A stretch of 5,736 bases of DNA from DATBDE01 sp036270095 (GTDB taxonomy: Bacteria > Actinomycetota > Thermoleophilia > Solirubrobacterales > Solirubrobacteraceae): NCBI GenBank assembly GCA_036270095.1, contig DATBDE010000134.1, positions 1 through 5,736 of the forward strand. The letters are read 5' to 3'. Positions within the stretch are counted from its first letter, which is position 1, and the number at the start of each line of letters is the position of its first letter. The translations under genes and the position numbers were made by a program. The notes beneath the pieces were generated by a model. It was not told the origin of the DNA, did no database searches, and saw nothing but the letters and a program-made list of their open reading frames with translations. Below, piece after piece: positions 1-4,999 of this stretch.

Positions 1-48
1 CCACACCGATTTCAAGTGCGGCAAAGAAAGACTTGACCCCACTGCCGT
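1..48. repeat. Low-GC, repeat-like sequence after hisA, cut by the window edge
   Basis: After the hisA stop no further gene begins within 48 bases and no ribosome binding site is seen. GC is 26 of 48 by hand count, clearly below the his genes. AAAGACTTGACCCCA (27-41; TGGGGTCAAGTCTTT on the minus strand) resembles, from memory, conserved sequences of the GGGGTCAGGTCTT type that border REP-associated tyrosine transposase (Y1_Tnp, RAYT) genes. TCAAGT (12-17) and ACTTGA (31-36) form a 6-bp inverted repeat with a 13-base loop. This could be the edge of a RAYT-type mobile unit or one of its repeats, but the window is too short to decide. The inverted repeat is too weak to call a terminator. Confidence 0.35.
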
Positions 49-774
49 CTAGCTGTCCAGCGCGGCCTGGCCGTCGGCGATGGTGAAGCGCCGCTCGTAG
101 AGCGCCTTGCCCACGATCGCGCCGCCCAGGTTGACCGCGCGCAGGCCCGCCAGCGTGCGCAGGTCGTCGAGTCCGCCGATCCCGCCCGAGTAGAGGAAGC
201 GGCCGCGCACGGCGCCGGCCACGCTCCAGACCTCATTGGCGTCGATGCCCTCGAGCATCCCGTCGCGGTCGACGCTCGTGTACACGAACGAGCGCACCCC
301 GCGATCCTGCAGCCGCTCGATCACGGCGGTCGGGTCCAGGCCCGTGCTCTGCGTCCAGCCCGCCGAGGCCACCTTGCCGTCGCGCACGTCGACCGATACC
401 ACGACCCGGTCGCCGTAGCGCTCCACGGCGTCGTCGAGCAGGTCGACGTCGCTGAAGGCCGCCGTCCCCAACACGATCCTGGTCGCGCCCGCGACCACCG
501 CCCCCTCGCAGTCCTCGATTCGGCGCAGGCCGCCGCCGTACTGCACCGGCACGCCGCTCGTAGCGGCGATGCGCTGCAGGTGCTCGAGCGCTGCCGGCGT
601 CCCCGCTCGCGCGCCGTCGAGGTCGACGACGTGCAGCGCCCGGGCGCCCTGCCCGACCCAGTCGCGCGCGGCCTCGAGCGGGTCGTCGGCGTAGACCGTC
701 TCGTCCTCGAAGCGCCCCTGGCGGAGCCGCACGGCGCGCCCGCCGGCGACGTCGATCGCGGGATAGAGGATCAC
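49..774 (-). CDS. hisA: Phosphoribosylformimino-AICAR-phosphate isomerase (HisA)
   Basis: HisA opens and isomerises the ribose of ProFAR to PRFAR, the substrate of HisF/HisH, by an Amadori rearrangement in a TIM barrel. The 241-residue protein has the family length. It begins VILYPAIDVAGGRAVRLRQG with catalytic base D8. It continues with HVVDLDGARAG (48-58), VQYGGGLR (77-84), VVSVDVRDGKVASAGW (125-140) with catalytic acid D130 and W140, TSVDRDGMLEG (166-176) with the phosphate-site threonine and aspartate, and YSGGIGGLDDL (195-205), ending in GAIVGKALYERRFT. Actinobacterial PriA, which also does the TrpF reaction, has arginine directly before the GW pair (Arg143 in M. tuberculosis); here that residue is alanine, so a single-function HisA is more likely. 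The GTG at 774 shares one base with the hisH stop (TAGTG); AGGTGG 7 bases upstream is a weak ribosome site. HisF, the closest paralogue, is excluded by these motifs. Confidence 0.95.
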   Translation of the reverse strand: MILYPAIDVAGGRAVRLRQGRFEDETVYADDPLEAARDWVGQGARALHVVDLDGARAGTPAALEHLQRIAATSGVPVQYGGGLRRIEDCEGAVVAGATRIVLGTAAFSDVDLLDDAVERYGDRVVVSVDVRDGKVASAGWTQSTGLDPTAVIERLQDRGVRSFVYTSVDRDGMLEGIDANEVWSVAGAVRGRFLYSGGIGGLDDLRTLAGLRAVNLGGAIVGKALYERRFTIADGQAALDS

Positions 775-1490
775 TACGCCGCCACCTGGGCGCAGACGCC
801 GGTGAAGTTCGCGAGCAGGCGCAGACCGGCCTCGGAGGACTTCTCCGGGTGGAACTGCACGCCGTAGAGCGGCGGCCGGTCGACCACGGACACGAACGGG
901 GCGGCGTAAGCGCTCCTGCCCACCACGTCGTCGTCCTGGGCCGGCACCGGCGCGAACGAGTGCACGTGGTAGAAGGGCGTGGCCGTGGGCAGGCCCTCGG
1001 TGAGCGCCGACGGGCGCTTGAACGTGACGAGGTTCCAGCCGATGTGCGGGAGCTTGCGCCCGCCCGCCTCGAGCTGCTCGACGCGCCCGGGCAGGAACCC
1101 GAGGCCGGTGGCGCCGCCGCGCTCGACCGATTCCTCGAACAGCAGCTGCATCCCCAGGCACACGCCCAGCGTGGGTACGCCCGCGTCCACCTGCTCGCGC
1201 AGCAGCTCGTCGAGGCCGAGCTCGGCCAGGTTGGCCATCGCGCGCGGGAACGCCCCCACGCCGGGCACGACGAGCCCGTCGGCGGCGCGGATGACGTCGT
1301 GGTCGTTGGTGATCGTCGGCGCGGCGCCCACGCGCGCGAGCGCCTTCTCCACCGAGCGGCGGTTGCCCATCCCGTAGTCGACGACCGCGACTTTCGGGTT
1401 TGCACGCCGGGGGCCTCCGGCCCCCGCCCTCGAGATCGCAGGCCTCCCTCCGGCCGGCCGTGAACGGGCTGCTCTGCGACCAGCCCTCAC
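774..1490 (-). CDS. hisH: Imidazole glycerol phosphate synthase glutaminase subunit (HisH), start uncertain
   Basis: HisH is a class I glutamine amidotransferase that releases ammonia from glutamine and channels it to HisF, which closes the imidazole ring. The conserved core begins KVAVVDYGMGNRRSVEKAL at 1394 and is 206 residues, the normal family length. Counted from that K, it has the oxyanion-strand PGVGAF (44-49), the nucleophile C79 in GVCLGMQLLFEES, LPHIGWN (115-121), YHVHSF (142-147), and H182/E184 of the triad in QFHPEKSSEAGLRLLANF. No ATG, GTG or TTG occurs in frame between K and the GTG at 1490. That GTG overlaps the hisB stop (GTGA) and is 8 bases after AAGGGG, so it is annotated here and gives 238 residues. 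The 32-residue leader is Arg/Gly/Ala-rich and resembles no HisH domain. An alternative GTG at 1405 has a better ribosome site but is out of frame by one base. The stop TAG overlaps the hisA GTG. Function is certain; the start is not. Confidence 0.93.
   Translation of the reverse strand: MRAGRRAARSRPAGGRPAISRAGAGGPRRANPKVAVVDYGMGNRRSVEKALARVGAAPTITNDHDVIRAADGLVVPGVGAFPRAMANLAELGLDELLREQVDAGVPTLGVCLGMQLLFEESVERGGATGLGFLPGRVEQLEAGGRKLPHIGWNLVTFKRPSALTEGLPTATPFYHVHSFAPVPAQDDDVVGRSAYAAPFVSVVDRPPLYGVQFHPEKSSEAGLRLLANFTGVCAQVAA
1403..1418 (-). promoter_or_regulatory. Alternative hisH start signal: GGAGG plus GTG, out of frame
   Basis: On the minus strand GGAGG (1418-1414) is followed after 8 bases by GTG (1405-1403), ideal Shine-Dalgarno spacing, four codons before the conserved HisH core. 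The GTG is one base out of frame with it. One additional C in the CCC run at 1398-1396 would give GTG-CAA-ACC-CCG-AAA-GTC (MQTPKVAVVDYG), a normal-looking HisH N terminus. This is the main reason to doubt the annotated hisH start. The same GGAGG lies in the hairpin, so its availability to ribosomes is uncertain. Confidence 0.35.
1408..1426. repeat. Perfect 8-bp GC hairpin in the hisB-hisH spacer
   Basis: The plus strand reads CGGGGGCC, a 3-base TCC loop, then GGCCCCCG: an uninterrupted 8-bp all-G/C inverted repeat. It lies 17 bases past the start of the alternative hisH GTG region and within the 92-base stretch between the hisB stop and the conserved HisH core. No T-run follows it on the minus strand, so it does not look like an intrinsic terminator. 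In an mRNA it would fold strongly and would cover the GGAGG at 1418-1414. It may be a dispersed GC-rich repeat unit, an mRNA-processing or stability element, or simply spacer sequence. A related sequence, GCCTCCCTCCGGCC, occurs nearby at 1442-1455. Confidence 0.65.
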
Positions 1491-2077
1491 GTGAGCGTCC
1501 CCTTCGTGCTGGGCACGCCGGTCTCGGTGGGGTCGATCGCCGTGGCCATGCCCAGTGCGCGCGCGAAGGCCTTGAACGCCGCCTCGACCATGTGGTGGGC
1601 GTTCGTGCCCGTGTCGACGCTGAGGTGCAGCGTCAGCTTGGCCGCCGACGCGACGGCGCGGAAGAACTCCTCGGCGAGCTCGTGGTCGAAGTTGGCGATC
1701 GCCCCGGGCGGCAGGGCGGCCGACCACACCAGCAGCGGCCGCCCGGAGATGTCCAGGGCGCAGGTCGCGCGAGCCTCGTCCATGGGCACGATGGCGTGGC
1801 CATAGCGGGCGATCCCGGCACGGTCGCCGAGCGCCTGGTCCAGCGCCGAGCCCAGGCTCAGGCCGGTGTCCTCGACCGTGTGGTGACCGCCGGTCTCGAG
1901 GTCGCCCACGGCCTTGACCTCGAGGTCCAGGCGCCCGTGGCGGGCCAGCAGGTCGAGCATGTGGTCGAAGAAGCCGATCCCGGTGGCGCGCTTGCCCGCG
2001 CCGGTGCCGTCGAGCGCGACGCGCAGGGAGAGCTCGGTCTCCTTGGTGGTGCGGGTGATCTCGGCGCTGCGGGTCAC
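1487..2077 (-). CDS. hisB: Imidazoleglycerol-phosphate dehydratase (HisB), monofunctional
   Basis: This enzyme dehydrates imidazoleglycerol phosphate to imidazoleacetol phosphate using manganese ions. At 196 residues it is the stand-alone dehydratase, without the N-terminal histidinol-phosphate phosphatase domain of the enterobacterial HisB fusion. Metal-binding and catalytic motifs are complete: GFFDHMLDLLARHG (35-48), GGHHTVEDTG (63-72), the first of two HHxxE motifs, PMDEARA (98-104), NAHHMVEAAFKAFARAL (159-175) with the second HHxxE motif, and PSTKGTL at the C terminus. The GTG start at 2077 sits in a GTGA overlap with the hisD stop, and AGGAG lies about 11 bases upstream. The first residues, VTRSAEITRTTKETEL, align with normal family N termini. 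In several bacteria hisC sits between hisD and hisB; here the two genes overlap, so hisC must be elsewhere. A separate histidinol-phosphate phosphatase is also needed and not present here. Confidence 0.96.
   Translation of the reverse strand: MTRSAEITRTTKETELSLRVALDGTGAGKRATGIGFFDHMLDLLARHGRLDLEVKAVGDLETGGHHTVEDTGLSLGSALDQALGDRAGIARYGHAIVPMDEARATCALDISGRPLLVWSAALPPGAIANFDHELAEEFFRAVASAAKLTLHLSVDTGTNAHHMVEAAFKAFARALGMATAIDPTETGVPSTKGTLT
1499..1504 (-). promoter_or_regulatory. Candidate ribosome binding site for hisH GTG at 1490
   Basis: The minus strand reads AAGGGG here, inside the last hisB codons and 8 bases before the GTG at 1490. Together with the 4-base GTGA overlap it supports translational coupling of hisB and hisH, the same arrangement as at the hisZ-hisG and hisD-hisB junctions. 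Confidence 0.5.
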
Positions 2078-3369
2078 GGCGTCGCATTCTCCTGCACGCG
2101 CGCCTCCATCGACTGGGCGTGGACGACGAAGCCCTCGGCCCGGGCCACGGCCGCTCCGGCCTCGGCCAGCGCCGGCGCCGCGTCGCCCAGGTGCACCTCG
2201 TTGGTGCGGCGGCGGAACGTCGACGGCCCCAGGGCCGAGGCGAAGCGGGCCGCGCCGCCGGTGGGCAGGACGTGGTTGGAGCCGGCGACGTAGTCGCCGA
2301 AGGCCGTGCCCGCCGCGCGGCCCACGTACACCGCGCCGGCGCGGGTGACCGCCGGCGCCGCGGCCTCGGCGTCGGCGCCGACGAGCTCGACGTGCTCGGG
2401 CGCGAGCGCCTGCGCGAAGGCCAGGGCGGCGTCCAGGCGCGGGGCCTGCACGAGCACGGCCGCCGAGGCCACGGCGGTCGGCCGCGACGGGGCGAGCGCC
2501 TCGAGGTCCTCGGCCAGCGCGCGCAGCACGTCGGGGTCGGTGGCCACGGCGGCGACCAGCGACTCGGGGCCGTGCTCGGCCTGGGCCAACAGGTCGAGCG
2601 TGGCCGGCCGCGCCGGGCGGGCGCCGTCGCCGGCGAGGACGACGAGCAGCTCGCTCGGCCCCGCGAAGCCGTCGATGCCCACGCGGTGGGAGAGCTGGCG
2701 CTTGGCCTCCTGCACGTAGAGGTTGCCGGGGCCGACGAGCACGTCGACGGCGGGAACCGCCTCGGTGCCCAGGGCCAGCGCGGCCACCGCCTGGGCCCCG
2801 CCCATGCGGTAGACCTCGTCCACGCCGCACAGCGCACAGGCCGCGAGGATGACCGGGTGCAGGTCGCCGTCCTCGCCCGGGGGCGCGCACACCGCGACCT
2901 CGCGCACGCCCGCGGCGCGCGCGGTCACCGCCCCCATGACCACGGTGCTCGGGTAGGGCGCGCGCCCGCCGGGCACGTAGACCGCCGCGCGCTCCACCGG
3001 CAGCTCGCGTACGAGCACGGTCTGGCCCTGCGGCAGCGGCACCTCGAGGTCCTCGCCCAGGCCCGCGCGCGCGACCGTGTCGACGTTGGCGATGGCGAGC
3101 TCGAGCCCGTTGCGCACCGCGGGGTCGAGCGCGGCCAGCGCGGCCGTGAGGTCCTCGGGCGCGACCCGCAGCGGACCCGGCTCACCCCCGCGGGTGTCGA
3201 AACGCCGCGTGTACTCGGCCACGGCCGCGTCGCCCCCGTCGCGCACCGCGGCCACGATCTCGGCCACCGCCGGGGCGACGTCCTCGGCGCTGGGCGCCAG
3301 GCCGCGCACCTCGGCGGCCAGCGCGGGCGCGTCGGCGGCGGCGGCCAGCGTGCGCCGCTCGAGCCGCAT
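2074..3369 (-). CDS. hisD: Histidinol dehydrogenase (HisD)
   Basis: HisD performs the last two steps of the pathway, the NAD-dependent oxidation of L-histidinol through histidinal to L-histidine, with a zinc ion in the active site. The 431-residue length matches the family (~430). The zinc ligands and catalytic residues known from E. coli are all in place: Q263 and H266 in QAEHGPES, catalytic E325-H326 in APEHVEL, D359 in FGDYVAGSNHVLPTGG, and H417 in GFVVHAQSMEARV. YVPGGRAPYPSTVVMGAVTA (131-150) and DVLVGPGNLYVQEAKRQL (209-226) are typical of the family. The ATG at 3369 shares its A with the hisG stop (TGATG) and follows AAGGGG by 7 bases. A GTG one codon earlier (3372), giving a GTGA overlap, is equally possible. 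The stop overlaps the hisB start (GTGA). Confidence 0.97.
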   Translation of the reverse strand: MRLERRTLAAAADAPALAAEVRGLAPSAEDVAPAVAEIVAAVRDGGDAAVAEYTRRFDTRGGEPGPLRVAPEDLTAALAALDPAVRNGLELAIANVDTVARAGLGEDLEVPLPQGQTVLVRELPVERAAVYVPGGRAPYPSTVVMGAVTARAAGVREVAVCAPPGEDGDLHPVILAACALCGVDEVYRMGGAQAVAALALGTEAVPAVDVLVGPGNLYVQEAKRQLSHRVGIDGFAGPSELLVVLAGDGARPARPATLDLLAQAEHGPESLVAAVATDPDVLRALAEDLEALAPSRPTAVASAAVLVQAPRLDAALAFAQALAPEHVELVGADAEAAAPAVTRAGAVYVGRAAGTAFGDYVAGSNHVLPTGGAARFASALGPSTFRRRTNEVHLGDAAPALAEAGAAVARAEGFVVHAQSMEARVQENATP

Positions 3370-4013
3370 CACGCCACCCCTTCGGCGGCGCGCAGGCGCG
3401 CGAGCACGGCGTCGACCTCGGTCGCCTTGAGCTTGTGGGCCACCGGATTGGCGATCAGCCGCGCCGTGCACACGGCGATCTGCTCGCGCTCCACGAGCCC
3501 GTTGTGGGCCAGCGTCGAGCCGGTCGCGGTCAGGTCGACGATGGCCTCCACCATCCCGGTCAGCGGGGCCAGCTCGACCGACCCCTTGACCTCGACGATC
3601 TCCGCCTGGCGCCCGGTGCGCTCGAAGTAGCCAGCGGCGATGCGCGGGTACTTGGTCGCCACCCGCATGACGCCGAGGCGGCGCAGCGCCTCGGCCGCGC
3701 GGTCCTCGCCGGCCGCGCTGGCCAGCACCATGCGGCAGCGGCCGTAGCGGAGGTCGACGAGCTCGATGACGCTGCGCTCGGACTGCTCCATGAGCACGTC
3801 CTTGCCCGTGATCCCGAGGTCGGCCGCGCCCGCCTCGACGTAAGTGGGGACGTCGGAGGGGCGCATGGTGATGAGCCCGCCCCCGCCGTCGTCGGCGAAC
3901 AGCAGCTTGCGGTCGTTGTCGCGCACCTCGGCGGTGGCGACACCGAGGCCCTCGAGCAGGTCCAGCGTCTCGGCCAGCAGCGCCCCCCGCGGCACCGCGA
4001 AGGTCAGGCTCAC
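3369..4013 (-). CDS. hisG: ATP phosphoribosyltransferase catalytic subunit, short form (HisG)
   Basis: HisG joins PRPP and ATP to give N1-(5-phosphoribosyl)-ATP, the first and rate-setting step of histidine synthesis. At 214 residues it is the short form, which lacks the C-terminal ACT-like regulatory domain of the ~290-residue long form and therefore needs HisZ, encoded just upstream. Visible family segments are VPRGALLAETLDLL (7-20), RPSDVPTYVEAGAADLGITGKD (51-72), ATKYPRIAAGYF (119-130), VKGSVELAPLTGMVEAIVDL (142-161), and the PRPP-binding loop DLTATGSTLAHNGL (160-173). The start is GTG at 4013, inside a GTGA overlap with the hisZ stop. GGAGG at 4025-4021, within the last hisZ codons and 7 bases upstream, is a strong ribosome binding site. 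The stop TGA shares one base with the hisD ATG. Co-translation with hisZ would suit equal production of the two subunits. Confidence 0.96.
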   Translation of the reverse strand: MSLTFAVPRGALLAETLDLLEGLGVATAEVRDNDRKLLFADDGGGGLITMRPSDVPTYVEAGAADLGITGKDVLMEQSERSVIELVDLRYGRCRMVLASAAGEDRAAEALRRLGVMRVATKYPRIAAGYFERTGRQAEIVEVKGSVELAPLTGMVEAIVDLTATGSTLAHNGLVEREQIAVCTARLIANPVAHKLKATEVDAVLARLRAAEGVA

Positions 4014-4975
4014 CGCGGCTCCTCCCCCATCAGCGCGATGTGCAGGCGCTCGACGTTCAGCGCGAAGCCCACCGCGGGCAGCCCGCGCCCGAACCGGCCC
4101 AGGAGGTCGTCGTAGCGCCCGCCGCCCCCGAGCGGCACGCCCAGGGCAGGGTCGTAGACCTCGAACACGGCGCCGGTGTAGTACCCGAGGGCGCGCGCCA
4201 GCCCGAGGTCGACGATCACCCGCCGGCGGGCCTTGGCATCCACGCCCTCGAGCACGGCGCGCACGCTGGCCAGCGCCGCGTCGGCCACGCCGCCCGCGAA
4301 GTCGTCGAGCACCGCGGACTCGCCGCGCACCTGGGGCACGCGAACGAGCAGGCCGGCGGCGTCGGCGTCGATGTCCAGGCGGGCGACCTCACGCTCGAGC
4401 CCGGCGAAGTCCTGCGAGTAGAGCTCGTGGAGGATGCGCCCGCGCGACTCGCCGGCGACCCCGAGCTCGTCCAGCAGGGTCGGGAACAGCGACGCGTCGC
4501 CGAGCCCCACGCGGTAGCCCTCGAGCCCGACGGCCTCCAGCGCCGCGCAGAGCACGTTCAGCGCCTCGATCGTGCCCTCGGGCGAGGGCGAGCCGACGAG
4601 CTCGATACCGGCCTGCAGGAACTCGCGCGGCTGGCCCCGCTGAGGCCGCACGCCCCGGTAGGCGTGGGCGAGGTAGTAGAAGCGCAGCGGCAGCGGCGCG
4701 GTCGGGTAGCGCGTGCCCACGACCCGGGCGATCGGCACGGTCATGTCCGAGCGCAGCACGAGCACCGCGCCCTGTTCGTCGAACAGGCGGTAGGTGGGCT
4801 TGGCGTCGCCCACATCCGCGCGCGCGAGCGTGTCCTCGTACTCCAGCGCCGGCGTCGAGATCTCGCCGTAGTCCAGGCGCTCGAACGTCGCGCGCACGGC
4901 GCTCTCGATCGCGCGCAGCTCGCGCATCTCGTCGGGCAGCACGTCGCGGGTCCCGGATGGGATCGGGTAGGTCAT
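4010..4975 (-). CDS. hisZ: ATP phosphoribosyltransferase regulatory subunit HisZ
   Basis: HisZ is a catalytically inactive relative of histidyl-tRNA synthetase. It assembles with short-form HisG and gives the enzyme activity and histidine feedback control. The 321-residue protein covers only the class II synthetase core: IPSGTRDVLP near the N terminus (5-14), LRSDMTVPIAR (74-84), the motif-2-like segment RFYYLAHAYRGVRPQRGQ (98-115) with REFLQAGIELVG after it, RALGYYTGAVFE (261-272), and the C-terminal GGGGRYDDLLGRFGRGLPAVGFALNVERL. It ends there, without the ~100-residue anticodon-binding domain of true HisS (usually ~420 residues). That absence and the adjacent short hisG decide the name. 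The HisS signature RGLDYY is altered to RALGYY, in line with loss of aminoacylation. The ATG at 4975 is chosen because GAGGA precedes it and the protein starts at the family's usual point. The end overlaps hisG by GTGA. Confidence 0.92.
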   Translation of the reverse strand: MTYPIPSGTRDVLPDEMRELRAIESAVRATFERLDYGEISTPALEYEDTLARADVGDAKPTYRLFDEQGAVLVLRSDMTVPIARVVGTRYPTAPLPLRFYYLAHAYRGVRPQRGQPREFLQAGIELVGSPSPEGTIEALNVLCAALEAVGLEGYRVGLGDASLFPTLLDELGVAGESRGRILHELYSQDFAGLEREVARLDIDADAAGLLVRVPQVRGESAVLDDFAGGVADAALASVRAVLEGVDAKARRRVIVDLGLARALGYYTGAVFEVYDPALGVPLGGGGRYDDLLGRFGRGLPAVGFALNVERLHIALMGEEPR

Positions 4976-4999
4976 GGCCGTTGGTCCTCGACCTAGAGG
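4976..4999 (-). promoter_or_regulatory. murA-hisZ gap with hisZ ribosome binding site
   Basis: The only clear gap in the gene block is this 24-base interval. On the minus strand it holds GAGGA (4989-4985), 9 bases before the hisZ ATG, a good Shine-Dalgarno match. It is too short for a full promoter plus leader, and I see no hairpin or T-run that would terminate the murA transcript. This supports read-through from murA into the his genes. A promoter inside the murA coding sequence cannot be excluded. Confidence 0.7.

Noticed and set aside
12..36. Terminator after hisA
   Set aside because: The stem is only 6 bp with a 13-base loop and no following T-run in the minus direction.
233..1405. Minus-strand open frame starting at the GTG with the good GGAGG
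   Set aside because: Beyond the first few codons it is an Arg/Ser/Pro-rich out-of-frame reading of hisH and hisA with no family match. Only its start signal is of interest, for hisH.
1408..1426. Rho-independent terminator between hisB and hisH
   Set aside because: No T-rich tract follows the stem on the minus strand, and the downstream genes hisH and hisA overlap as part of the same unit.
774..2837. One continuous 687-codon minus-strand frame spanning hisD, hisB and hisH regions, as if a fusion
   Set aside because: Only the last ~206 codons encode a recognisable protein (HisH). The upstream part is out of frame with the clear hisD and hisB coding sequences.
2119..3630. Long plus-strand open frame of about 500 codons
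   Set aside because: It lies opposite hisD and hisG, is dominated by Arg/Gly/His/Ala with no recognisable domain, and is explained by the GC-rich codon bias of the real genes.
4010..4975. Histidyl-tRNA synthetase (HisS)
   Set aside because: The protein is about 100 residues too short, lacks the anticodon-binding domain, has an altered RGLDYY loop, and is coupled to short-form hisG.
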